DNA of 26,479 bases from UBA6921 sp964532385 (GTDB lineage Bacteria > Pseudomonadota > Gammaproteobacteria > SG8-11): assembly GCA_964532385.1 (NCBI GenBank), contig CAZHHW010000041.1, positions 1 to 26,479 of the forward strand. The letters run 5' to 3'. The position numbers and the translations under genes are program-made. The notes beneath the pieces were generated by a model. It was not told the origin of the DNA and made no database searches. It was given only the letters and a program-made list of their open reading frames with translations. Positions 14,457 to 23,059 of the stretch are shown piece after piece; position 1 is the stretch's first letter; each line of letters opens with the position of its first letter.

Positions 14457-16109
14457 TCAGTGAAATAGCTTCCGGATTCCATCCAGCCAGCGTGAACGCT
14501 GTTTCTTCGGTGTCTTTTTCTTCTGTGTGCTTCCTGATGCTTTTAGGTTGGCCGTATGTTTGCTGAAAGGGTTTGTTGATTCTTCTTCAAGATTCCACGG
14601 CAGAACATCATCATGAGCTACAGAATTAAGGACGTGACCTTCGCCTAAGGGATGACGTTGCTGAGAAATATCCAATTCTTTATCGAAGTCGAAAAACCGT
14701 TCAATCTCGGTATCACGTGCGTCTGCAAGCAGAGGCTCGGGTGCTTTGCTGCTATTGGGTAGGCTTTTGCTCAGGTTGGTGGCATCAATGATGTCGTGTG
14801 AAGAAGAAACCGTTTTAACACGACTTGGCGTCTCTACCCGGCTGCGATAAGCCGGATCTGTTGGCTTCACACCGGAACGGTTTGGTACCTGCTTAGCTGC
14901 GGTCGCCACATGATCCGCGGGCCGATTTTTTGGATTGAGACGGGGTGCCGGTGTCGGAGTGTTTTTTATTTCCCGAGGCGCTGCAATAACACCGCTCGTA
15001 GCGGCTGTTATGTTTAATTTGGATTTGGCCTGACGCGTGTTGTTTTGCGTCGTGCTCGTAGCAGGTGTCACTGAAGATCGTTCCTTGATCGCCGCCGGGT
15101 GAGCGGATTCATTCGTTGTGGTGGTTGTTGGAACAGAACCGCCAGGTGCGGAAGTAACTGGGTTAGGTGTCTTTGGAGTTGAGGAACGCCGGACTTTCGC
15201 CGTAGCCGCCTGGTGAGTCAGGCTGGTACGCACCTGGGCTAATACCTCGGACAGACGATTTCCCCATTCATGTTCACCGTTGATCGCGATGAAGTGGCTA
15301 ATAGGGGTATGGGTCGGCCTATTCGCTAATACCTGCGTGGTGACAACAGGCGCTGGAATCGATGATTGGAATTTGGAAATTTTAATTATTTTTCCCGCCA
15401 GTTGTATCCCCCATGTACGACGCTCAACAGCCGAGTAGGGTATCGTTGAACTGTTGCATAGTTGCACTGGGACTTGCGTTTGACTGGTTAATTTAGCCAG
15501 TACGATTTGTTCTTCCGGGCTAACATTGTGCTCGTCTACCAGCAATGCATCGTAATGCTCGATACGTTCCGCAATGAAGTCGGCATCAAAGGATATTTCA
15601 GTGCTGTCTTGAATGCCTTGGGCGGCAAGAATAATCTGCAGCACTCTGCGCCGGGTTTTTGAGTGCGCAACGATCAGTACATTGGGTAAGGCGTGATCTG
15701 CGGTTTGCGCATAGCGCGGTCGACTCGACAACGGAGCTTTGGCTAACAGACTTCGATGGGTCGCCAAGTTGTACAATTTCCCCACCAGATTGTCGACCCA
15801 GTCATCGCGGTAGGTGCCCGGTGTTATCGGGACGGCCGTACTTTCATTAAATAATACCGGAACATTGCTTTGATCGAGCAGTCTTTCTATTCGGGTGAGG
15901 GAGGCATCGTCGGCTTGGTCCAAATCAACCAGCAAAACATCGGGGTACTGCCCATCACGAGTAAGATCGTAGTCACGAAAACCGGACATGCCGACGACAC
16001 GGGGACCGTGCTGTTCGATTAAACGTTTGAGGTGTTCGCGTTGATTACGGGAGACTGAAACAATGGACACCCGCATGGCGGGTGAGCCGGGCTGCTGCTT
16101 GGGTTCCAT
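14457..16109 (-). CDS. Double ChpB-N-like pseudo-receiver protein with disordered tail
   Basis: 550 residues from ATG 16109, chosen because AGGGG lies 8 bases upstream; TTG 16133 is also in frame. Two receiver-like domains: the first (about 12-115) has MRVSIVSVSRNQ, LLVDLD and VPVLFNESTAVPI, then YRDDWVDNLVGKL, which match the N-terminal domain of ChpB, the CheB of Pil-Chp chemosensory systems. The second (about 140-255) repeats the plan with LIVAHSKTRRRVLQIIL, ALLVDEHN and VPVQLCNSSTIPY. The acidic pair of true receivers is absent in both, so phosphorylation is doubtful. No CheB methylesterase domain follows. Instead about 290 residues rich in T, S, P, N and K form a probably disordered tail ending in a basic amphipathic helix (RSRWLDGIRKLFH). 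It lies 133 bp downstream of a FimV-core gene on the same strand. A role as adaptor in type IV pilus chemosensing is inference. Confidence 0.7.
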   Translation of the reverse strand: MEPKQQPGSPAMRVSIVSVSRNQREHLKRLIEQHGPRVVGMSGFRDYDLTRDGQYPDVLLVDLDQADDASLTRIERLLDQSNVPVLFNESTAVPITPGTYRDDWVDNLVGKLYNLATHRSLLAKAPLSSRPRYAQTADHALPNVLIVAHSKTRRRVLQIILAAQGIQDSTEISFDADFIAERIEHYDALLVDEHNVSPEEQIVLAKLTSQTQVPVQLCNSSTIPYSAVERRTWGIQLAGKIIKISKFQSSIPAPVVTTQVLANRPTHTPISHFIAINGEHEWGNRLSEVLAQVRTSLTHQAATAKVRRSSTPKTPNPVTSAPGGSVPTTTTTNESAHPAAIKERSSVTPATSTTQNNTRQAKSKLNITAATSGVIAAPREIKNTPTPAPRLNPKNRPADHVATAAKQVPNRSGVKPTDPAYRSRVETPSRVKTVSSSHDIIDATNLSKSLPNSSKAPEPLLADARDTEIERFFDFDKELDISQQRHPLGEGHVLNSVAHDDVLPWNLEEESTNPFSKHTANLKASGSTQKKKTPKKQRSRWLDGIRKLFH

Positions 16110-16242
16110 TAGATCACCCCTTAGTCCAAACAATGACTTAGCGCTACAAATGAGCGGTTCGGCGAAAGTTTGACTAGCTTAACATAATTCACCCCTCAAA
16201 AAGCAAGTGAAGGTATGCAGCCTTTACATATTGGCAGGGGGA

Positions 16243-16854
16243 TTATTTAGAAGTGGTTTGAGCGCGCAGCTTGGCATCGCGTTCAGCATTTTCACGCAGC
16301 AAAGTCTGGATTTTATTTTCCATTTCTTTCAAGCGTGCTTTTAGAAATACCTGTTCCTTGGCCGTTTCTTCCTGCTCACGTTTCGCTTCTTCGATCTGAG
16401 CGTCCAATTCCCCGGTTTTAGATTTGGTTTGCTTGGGCGCAGGAGTCTTAGGCGCGGGCCGCGTTGTGCGGGTCTCGATTTCGTGATGTGCAGTTGCTGC
16501 ATCAATGCTGCGAGCTTGTTCTGGTGTGGGTACGGTGAGGTAAACCCCGGCACGCAAACGATTCAGTTTGCCGTTTTCAAAAGCTTTTGGATTGGCGGTA
16601 TACAAGGCCCACATCATTTGTTCATTATTGATAGTTGCATCAGTCGATACTTGCTGCGCAACGTGTGCCAAGGTTTCCCCTCGCTTGGTTGGGCCGTACT
16701 TCTGTGCAGGGGCCGGTTCTGGAGTAGCCGCTTCATCAGCGGTTACAGAAGAGGGTGCCGTATCAGTCACAGGTGTGGCATCTTCTTGCGCGTGCAAAGT
16801 TGCTGAACTGTAAACTGTGACCAGTAACAATAATGCTATCGAGGTTGAATTCAT
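16243..16854 (-). CDS. Small secreted FimV-core/LysM protein
   Basis: 203 residues. Signal peptide 1-22 (ending ATLHA, cleavage before Q23), an acidic A/T/P-rich spacer, a FimV-core LysM-like domain at about 52-112 (YGPTKRGETLAHVAQQVS; NEQMMWALYTANPKAF; KLNRLRAGVYLTVPT), a P/K-rich linker and a charged coiled coil at about 145-195. This matches the periplasmic N-terminal part of FimV, including the short coiled coil after the linker, but the membrane helix and cytoplasmic TPR region of full FimV are missing, so it is a stand-alone peptidoglycan-binding module. It could serve type IV pilus assembly or polar localisation. The next gene on the strand has Pil-Chp-like domains, which supports that reading. 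The AT-rich upstream region (16855-16984) is shared with the divergent transporter and has no clear ribosome site before ATG 16854. Confidence 0.82.
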   Translation of the reverse strand: MNSTSIALLLLVTVYSSATLHAQEDATPVTDTAPSSVTADEAATPEPAPAQKYGPTKRGETLAHVAQQVSTDATINNEQMMWALYTANPKAFENGKLNRLRAGVYLTVPTPEQARSIDAATAHHEIETRTTRPAPKTPAPKQTKSKTGELDAQIEEAKREQEETAKEQVFLKARLKEMENKIQTLLRENAERDAKLRAQTTSK

Positions 16855-16984
16855 GGCATCAATATAAAAAATAGTTTGGGCCTAGCGAAGCATTAAACGA
16901 GAATTTCTTCAGTTATTCAATAGACGGTGTCGCAGGTTGAAGCGTTTTTGCTTTTTGATATCCATGATTGCATGATGCGCCTCT

Positions 16985-18247
16985 ATGAATAATGCCAGAG
17001 ACCGTCGGCAAATCCTCTCCTGGTCCATGTACGACTGGGCCAATTCTGCCTATGCCACCACCGTGATGGCGGGTTTTTTCCCTATATTCTTCAAACAATA
17101 TTGGAGTGCGGGTGCGGATGTAACGCAAAGTACTTTTCATTTAGGAGTGGCAAATTCGCTTGCCAGTATCGTCATTGCAGCGCTTGCGCCGTTGCTGGGC
17201 GCAATCGCCGACCGGGCTTCAGCACGCAAAAAATTTCTACTGATGTTCGGTTTGCTGGGTGTGGTGATGACGGGCAGTTTATATTTTGTCCAGCGCGGAG
17301 ATTGGGTTGCGGCCACTGTTTTGTATGTTCTGGCCTCGGCGGGTTTTTTGGGCGGCAATATTTTTTACGACGCACTCTTGGTAAACGTGGCGCAACCTAA
17401 TCAGCGCGACCGGGTATCGTCGCTCGGTTATGCGTTGGGATATTTAGGTGGAGGTTTATTGTTTGCGGTGAATGTGTGGATGACACTGCAACCCCACACG
17501 TTTGGGCTGGCTGATGCCGGCGAGGCGGTGCGTTTATCGTTTGTGTGCGTGGCATTGTGGTGGGCGGTATTTGCATTACCGTTGCTGATCTTCGTGAAAG
17601 AGCCACATGGCGACGATACGAAGCTGGGCCTGGCCGCAATCAGTCAAGGTCTGCGCCAATTTGTGCAAACCTTCCGTGAAATCCGTCAATTACGTACGGT
17701 ATGGCTGTTTCTAGCCGGCTATTGGTTGTATATCGATGGCGTGGATACGATTATTGTAATGGCGGTGGACTATGGAATGGCGCTGGGTTTTGACTCCAAC
17801 AGTTTAATTGTCGCCCTGCTCATCACCCAGTTCGTAGGATTTCCTGCTGCGCTGGTGTTTGGCCGTCTTGGCGAGCGTGTCGGGTCCAAGGCCGGTATCT
17901 TAACCGCGATTGCGGTCTATATCGGCGTTACCGTGTGGGCATATCAAATGTCGAGCGTGTGGGAGTTCTACGCGCTCGCTATTACCGTGGGTTTGGTGCA
18001 AGGCGGCATCCAGGCGTTGAGCCGTTCCATGTTTAGCCGGCTTATACCCCAGGATAAATCCGCTGAATTTTTCGGTTTCTACAACATGCTAGGTAAATTC
18101 GCCACGGTGATCGGCCCATTACTGATGGGTTGGGTTGGGATAATGAGCGGTAGTCCACGTGTGGCCATCCTGTCGTTAATCGCATTATTCGTTGCCGGAG
18201 CCTCTGTGCTTTGGCTGGTGAATGAACGCCCTGCGAGTAGCAGTTAA
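16985..18247 (+). CDS. UMF1-family MFS transporter (Atg22-like)
   Basis: 420 residues with about twelve membrane helices. The N-terminal SWSMYDWANSAYATTVM and the following FFPIFFKQYW are the hallmark of the UMF1 family (Atg22-like, PF11700). Other conserved features are PLLGAIADRASARKKFL (the MFS loop 2-3 motif), FYDALLVNVA, and in the second half GLVQGGIQALSRSMFSRLIP and EFFGFYNMLGKFATVIGPLL. The family exports small solutes, proposed to be amino acids in the vacuolar homologue; bacterial substrates are unknown. ATG 16985 gives the family-typical N-terminus though no Shine-Dalgarno is apparent. It appears to be transcribed alone. Confidence 0.92.
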   Translation: MNNARDRRQILSWSMYDWANSAYATTVMAGFFPIFFKQYWSAGADVTQSTFHLGVANSLASIVIAALAPLLGAIADRASARKKFLLMFGLLGVVMTGSLYFVQRGDWVAATVLYVLASAGFLGGNIFYDALLVNVAQPNQRDRVSSLGYALGYLGGGLLFAVNVWMTLQPHTFGLADAGEAVRLSFVCVALWWAVFALPLLIFVKEPHGDDTKLGLAAISQGLRQFVQTFREIRQLRTVWLFLAGYWLYIDGVDTIIVMAVDYGMALGFDSNSLIVALLITQFVGFPAALVFGRLGERVGSKAGILTAIAVYIGVTVWAYQMSSVWEFYALAITVGLVQGGIQALSRSMFSRLIPQDKSAEFFGFYNMLGKFATVIGPLLMGWVGIMSGSPRVAILSLIALFVAGASVLWLVNERPASSS

Positions 18248-18275
18248 TATCCTGTAAGTTACTAGGGCCAAGTTT

Positions 18276-18434
18276 TTACAATTTAAGCGCCGGAGAAAGC
18301 CGGACGAATTTTATGTCCTGCAATCCTTCCTGTGGCATACGGGTTAAGGAAGCATCGCGTGTTAGCGCAGGAACGGTAAAGTACGCCATGCGCACCGAAT
18401 TCGAACTTCGCCGAACACGATATTGATCAGCCAT
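18276..18434 (-). CDS. Doubtful small ORF in intergenic region
   Basis: The 295 bp between the MFS gene and the protease gene contain no recognised gene. The best candidate is this minus-strand frame of 52 residues (ATG 18432-18434, stop 18276-18278) with balanced, protein-like composition, ending KFVRLSPALKL. It lacks a ribosome site and matches nothing I know. A 10-bp palindrome GCGCCGGCGC (18436-18445) lies at its start. It may be a remnant or chance. Confidence 0.15.
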   Translation of the reverse strand: MADQYRVRRSSNSVRMAYFTVPALTRDASLTRMPQEGLQDIKFVRLSPALKL

Positions 18435-18542
18435 CGCGCCGGCGCATATGGTTTTGGGCAATAATTGGCGGACTGATTTCCTTGTGATAGCGTAATTTCT
18501 TGATTGCCGGCGTATTCGCAGTGATATAGGACGGAGTGGGCA

Positions 18543-21500
18543 ATGTTCAAAAGAGTGCCCGCAGTGCTAAGGATTTGTGGCGCGGTGGTATTGATACCCG
18601 CGGTTGTATCTGCCGCGCCTGCGGAACGTGAAGCTGCAATGCGTGCTTTTATCGACGCACCCGCGAACCACGTTATTAACACCCGCCGGGAAAATGGTGC
18701 GGTCCAGTTTATCGGTGCCAGTCCCAGCCAGCCTATCCCGGAAACATCGTTACTGCGCCGGCCGGAAGATCGAGCTCGCGCCTTTTTGAAATCCAAGCGT
18801 GATTTATTCGTAGATCCAACGACCCCGCTCGAATTAGTCACGACCCGCGTGCAGGATAATGCCGCTGTGGGAATTAGCCATGTGCGTTTTCAGCAAGTGT
18901 TCCATGGAATTCCGGTGCGCAGTGCCGAAGCGGTCGTGCGTTTGAATGCGGAAGGTATTACCGCAATAAGTTCCAAGCTGATCTCCACGCCCATGCAATT
19001 GGCGACCACGCCCTTGGTCAGCGGCGATGCGGCGGCAAACACGGCGCAAAGCGTGGTTCTTAAAAAATATGGACCGGTACCCGCGACACTGAGTGTGCCA
19101 AGGCTTGAGATATTAGATGTGGGGATTTTTCATGGCCAGTCCGGTCAGCCGCAGTTGACCTGGTTTATCACGGCGGGCGGTGATGCGTTGTATGAACGGA
19201 TCTGGATTAACGCCGTCACTGGAGCATTAGCGTATTCATACAGCCAATTCACCGATGCGCGCAACCGGCGTGTTTTCGATGCGAATAATGGTTCAATCAT
19301 TCCGGTCGTCCCTGCGCGCAGCGAAGCGCTTTCCTCCACTCCTTCCGGCGTTCCGGATGTCGACAATGGATTTAATTTCGTCGGAGATTTCTGGGATTAT
19401 TTTTACACGGTACTAGGTCGTGACAGTTATGATGGCCAGGGTGCCGCGCTTAACTCGATCGTACGCTATTGCAATAACAGCACCGGCTGTCCCTTCAAAG
19501 GCGCGTATTGGGATGGGACCTTGAGCGTGCAAAAAATTTTCCTGGGTGCGGGTTACGCGACAGACGATGTGATCGCGCATGAACTTACTCACGCCGTCAT
19601 CGACTACACCTCCAACCTGATTTACTCGGGCGAGTCAGGTGCATTAAATGAATCCTATGCAGACATTTTTGGCGAAACCATTGACCTGTGGAAGGATTAT
19701 GGCGACGACACGCTGAACGTGCGCTGGATGATTGGTGAAGAGTTGTCCGGGTATGCCGGCACCGGGATTCGTAGTCTACGCAATCCAGCATTGCACGGGC
19801 AGCCTGAGCGAGTGAGCGATTCCAGCTACCTGTGCACGGCGGCCGATAATTTTGGTGTGCACCAGAATAGCGGCGTGCCCAATCACGCCTATGCCTTAAT
19901 GGTCGATGGCGGCAGCTACAACGGTTACACCATCAATGGGATCGGGCTTACCAAGGCGGCCAAGATTCAATATCACACTTTGTTGTTTTTGCCGGAGGCG
20001 AGCCGCTTCGTCGACAATTTCGATGGACTGAATCAGGCCTGTAGCGAATTAATCGGCAAGGATGGTTTAGGAATAACACATGACGATTGCGCACAAGTAA
20101 AAAAAGCCGCGCTTGCAGTTGAAATGACAACAACCCCCTGTCAAGGCGCCGTACCGCCCGCTCCCCCCGGCGCGCCTCCGCTTCCCGTTGCGGCTGTGCC
20201 GGGCCAATGCCCGGTGGGGCAGGTCGTGCAAAACTTCTTTGCCGATGATTTCGAAAATACGACGTCCGGAAACTGGGTCACGGCCGCCGCCAGCGGTACA
20301 AATCACTGGTTGGGCGGTACGGGAAATCCGAGCATTTATTTTTCCACCAATCCCGCCAGCGGCAATTTTGCGCTGTACGGCAAAGGCGGGCTGAATGCCA
20401 GTGATTCCAGTGTGATGATGAAAAACGATGTGATTGTGCCCGCAAAGGCATTCATGCAATTTTCCTCCAGCTACGATTTTGAAACCGCTTTCGACGGCAG
20501 TGTTATCGAATACAGTGTCGATGCCGGCAGTAGCTGGCAAGACGCCGGAGCATTGATCAAGTATGGCCGTAACTACGATGGCGTTTTAGTGAATGGTGTA
20601 AACAATTCATTAGGCGGGCGCGCGGCATTCACTGGCCACACCGGGGGCGCGTATGTTGACAGCCAGTTGGATTTGAATCCTTTGGCTGGCCGAAATGTGC
20701 GTTTCCGGTTTCACATGAGCACCGATAATCTGGTCGCCTCGCCGGGAATATGGATCGATACTCTGTCTATTTTTACCTGTGCCGCGACCACGGGGGGCGT
20801 GGTTTTCACGCCCGCGCAGGGATTAAGGACCACGGAAGCAGGTGGCTCAGCGAACTTTAACGTGGTATTGCGCACGGCGCCCACCGCGGATGTGGTTTTG
20901 ACATTTGCATCCAGCAATGTTCGCGAGGGTACAGTTTCACCTGCGGTCGTGACATTTACTCCATTGAACTGGAATGTCCCCAAGACCGTGGCGGTGACCG
21001 GTGTCGACGACGTTGTGGATGATAACGATGCGGCCTACGCCATTACGACCCGTATCGTAAGCGCCGATTCAAGTTATAACGGGTTGGTGGCGCCGGGTAT
21101 CGACGCGATTAATGTCGATAACGACGACGCGGGTTTACTGACGACACCGGCAAGCGGCTTGGTTACTACGGAAGCCGGTGGGAAGGCGACCTTCACTGTC
21201 GCATTAAAGAGTCGGCCGCTTACCGATGTGACGCTGAATTTTACCAGCAGCGATAATCGCGAAGGCATGATCCTCGGCTCCAGTGAAACCTTCACGCCAG
21301 CAAACTGGAATCAGGCGCGCACTATCACGTTCAAAGGCATCGACGACAATGTGATTGATGGGAACGTGGCTTATTTTGTCGCAATCAATGTAAGCAGTCT
21401 GGACTCGAACTACGCCAGTTTAGGCGTGCTTAAAATCAATGCGGTGAATGCTGATAATGATGGGGCCAGGTTTGTTGTCACTCCGGCCGATGGTTTAACA

Positions 21501-22937
21501 ACTTCCGAGATGGGCAGTAAGGCAACCTTCCTGGTGCGCCTGGCGAGTAAACCCTCCGCCAGTGTATTGCTGAATATTGCGTCGAGTAATCTTGGCGAAG
21601 CAACCGTCGCTCCTGCGGCGCTGACCTTTCAAAGCGCAAATTGGGACATTCCACAACCCGTCACCGTCACAGGTGTCGATGACGCCGTGCTGGATGGCGA
21701 TGTCCCGTACACGATTATTTTGAGACCGGCGGTCAGTAACGATGTTAATTACAATGGTCTGGATGCGCCGGATATCACCCTCGTCAATCTCGACAATGAC
21801 AAGGCCAATATCGTGGTCATGCCGGGACCCGATCTGTACACGACGGAGTCCGGTGGGACCGCCACCTTCAGCTTGGTACTGACCAAGGCTCCGGCCGGCA
21901 ATGTCTCGATTGAACTTTCCAGCAGTAATCCGGCGGAAGGCATGGTGAATCGATCGACGATCATATTTACCGCCAGCAACTGGAACAAGCCCACGCTGGT
22001 AACAGTGACAGGTGTTGACGACAATACGCTCGATGGCGATGTTTTGTATTCCATCGTCACTTCGCCCGCCATCAGCGGCGATGTTGTCTACAACGGCATG
22101 AATGCCCCGGATGCGTTTCTGGTGAACCGTAACAACGATGTGGCGGAGGTCATCGTTAGCCCGGCGGCTCAATTGATTACTACCGAGGACAAAAAAACCG
22201 CGACCTTTAGCGTTTCGCTGGCCAAACAGCCCAATGCCGGCGTCAGTATGTCGTTTACTTCGTCGAATCCTGCTGAAGGCAAAGTGACGACGGCACCGTT
22301 ATTGTTTACCACCGCCAATTGGAATATCCCGCAAACCGTCACGGTCACCGGCCAGGATGACAATATCGCGGATGGCGATGTCAGATACGATGTGAGCATT
22401 GATCTGTCGGCCAGCGACGATCCCGGCTATCGCGTGCTTGCGCCATTGAGTGTCGGCTTTATCAATCGCGATAATGAAAACCAATCGGTGCAGCAAGCGG
22501 GTGGCACACCCGCCATGTTGATTAATGCCGGCGGGGCTTTGATAACGACGGAGGATGCGGGCGCCGCAACATTCACCGTGACACTCAATCATCGTCCCTT
22601 AGGCGATGTCTATATTTCCCTGGCCAGCTCTAATAAATCGGAAGGGACGGTGCATCCTGAAACCCTGAGCTTTACCACCGCCGATTGGGATAAAGCCAAG
22701 ACGGTACGGGTGATCGGCGTGAATGACAACACGATTGACGGCGATGTGAATTACTTCATTACGCTCACCGTCGACGCGGTGAATTCACAAGACTTCGAAT
22801 TTGCGGCTTTGGCACCGACCCAGATGAAAGTGATCAATAAAGATAACGATAAGGTCGCGAGCGGAGCCTTGAGTGGATTATTTCTCGTGATGCTGCTTGT
22901 GGTTTTAATACAGCGTCGTCGTTGTTTCCTTGCATAG
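18543..22937 (+). CDS. Secreted M4 (thermolysin-like) metalloprotease with Calx-beta repeats and C-terminal anchor
   Basis: 1464 residues; ATG 18543 has GGAG 7 bases upstream. Order: signal peptide (about 1-22, ending VVSAAPA); FTP propeptide and PepSY-like inhibitor region (about 50-235, with HVRFQQVFHGIPVRSAEAVV); M4 catalytic domain with HELTH (H346, E347, H350), third zinc ligand E370 in GALNESYAD and catalytic H440 in GVHQNSG, at spacings equal or close to thermolysin (24 between H346 and E370); a proline-rich linker (about 535-556); a jelly-roll-like domain (about 567-745) similar to immune-inhibitor-A-type C-terminal domains; six Calx-beta-like repeats (20796-22859); and a tail SGALSGLFLVMLLVVLIQ then RRR, a CTERM-like sorting signal. 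All zinc and catalytic residues are present, so it should be an active zymogen exported by Sec and displayed or released at the surface. Length is about two to three times a simple M4 enzyme. It is preceded by 295 bp without clear terminators. Confidence 0.93.
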   Translation: MFKRVPAVLRICGAVVLIPAVVSAAPAEREAAMRAFIDAPANHVINTRRENGAVQFIGASPSQPIPETSLLRRPEDRARAFLKSKRDLFVDPTTPLELVTTRVQDNAAVGISHVRFQQVFHGIPVRSAEAVVRLNAEGITAISSKLISTPMQLATTPLVSGDAAANTAQSVVLKKYGPVPATLSVPRLEILDVGIFHGQSGQPQLTWFITAGGDALYERIWINAVTGALAYSYSQFTDARNRRVFDANNGSIIPVVPARSEALSSTPSGVPDVDNGFNFVGDFWDYFYTVLGRDSYDGQGAALNSIVRYCNNSTGCPFKGAYWDGTLSVQKIFLGAGYATDDVIAHELTHAVIDYTSNLIYSGESGALNESYADIFGETIDLWKDYGDDTLNVRWMIGEELSGYAGTGIRSLRNPALHGQPERVSDSSYLCTAADNFGVHQNSGVPNHAYALMVDGGSYNGYTINGIGLTKAAKIQYHTLLFLPEASRFVDNFDGLNQACSELIGKDGLGITHDDCAQVKKAALAVEMTTTPCQGAVPPAPPGAPPLPVAAVPGQCPVGQVVQNFFADDFENTTSGNWVTAAASGTNHWLGGTGNPSIYFSTNPASGNFALYGKGGLNASDSSVMMKNDVIVPAKAFMQFSSSYDFETAFDGSVIEYSVDAGSSWQDAGALIKYGRNYDGVLVNGVNNSLGGRAAFTGHTGGAYVDSQLDLNPLAGRNVRFRFHMSTDNLVASPGIWIDTLSIFTCAATTGGVVFTPAQGLRTTEAGGSANFNVVLRTAPTADVVLTFASSNVREGTVSPAVVTFTPLNWNVPKTVAVTGVDDVVDDNDAAYAITTRIVSADSSYNGLVAPGIDAINVDNDDAGLLTTPASGLVTTEAGGKATFTVALKSRPLTDVTLNFTSSDNREGMILGSSETFTPANWNQARTITFKGIDDNVIDGNVAYFVAINVSSLDSNYASLGVLKINAVNADNDGARFVVTPADGLTTSEMGSKATFLVRLASKPSASVLLNIASSNLGEATVAPAALTFQSANWDIPQPVTVTGVDDAVLDGDVPYTIILRPAVSNDVNYNGLDAPDITLVNLDNDKANIVVMPGPDLYTTESGGTATFSLVLTKAPAGNVSIELSSSNPAEGMVNRSTIIFTASNWNKPTLVTVTGVDDNTLDGDVLYSIVTSPAISGDVVYNGMNAPDAFLVNRNNDVAEVIVSPAAQLITTEDKKTATFSVSLAKQPNAGVSMSFTSSNPAEGKVTTAPLLFTTANWNIPQTVTVTGQDDNIADGDVRYDVSIDLSASDDPGYRVLAPLSVGFINRDNENQSVQQAGGTPAMLINAGGALITTEDAGAATFTVTLNHRPLGDVYISLASSNKSEGTVHPETLSFTTADWDKAKTVRVIGVNDNTIDGDVNYFITLTVDAVNSQDFEFAALAPTQMKVINKDNDKVASGALSGLFLVMLLVVLIQRRRCFLA
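20796..22859 (+). repeat. Six tandem Calx-beta-like repeats inside the M4 protease
   Basis: Units begin near 20796, 21132, 21465, 21804, 22143 and 22512, 111-123 residues each. Each has the plan: P..GL.TTE..G.ATF.V.L...P...V.....SSN..EG.V....L.F...NW..P..V.V.G.DD...DGD..Y, ending in an NxDND-type calcium-binding turn (NVDNDDA, NADNDGA, NLDNDKA, NRNNDVA, NRDNENQ, NKDNDK). The DNA is diverged between units, so duplication is old. Unit 2 lacks part of the consensus in its middle; unit 4 and 5 ends have degenerate acidic turns. Probably rigid calcium-stiffened adhesive or spacer modules. Confidence 0.85.
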
Positions 22938-23059
22938 ATCAGCCTTCTGTCATACCAAAACGTTCTTAAAGTCAGCCATGTGCGTACCGATGTGCTACGC
23001 GAGCCGGCAGGTTTGCGATTCGCCGTGGGTATTTCCCGACAGCATGGGGTGCAACCATC

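Noticed and set aside
16801..16870. Leaderless transcription of the FimV-core gene from a TATATT just before its ATG
   Set aside because: A -10-like TATATT is present on the minus strand, but there is no convincing -35 and the region is simply AT-rich.
21495..22172. 225-codon minus-strand ORF opposite the protease repeats
   Set aside because: It reads antisense across three Calx-beta-like units and reproduces their periodicity; there is no independent evidence for a gene.
20796..22859. Possible CRISPR or satellite DNA from the ~340-bp periodicity
   Set aside because: The period is that of diverged coding repeats within a single open frame, not direct DNA repeats with spacers.
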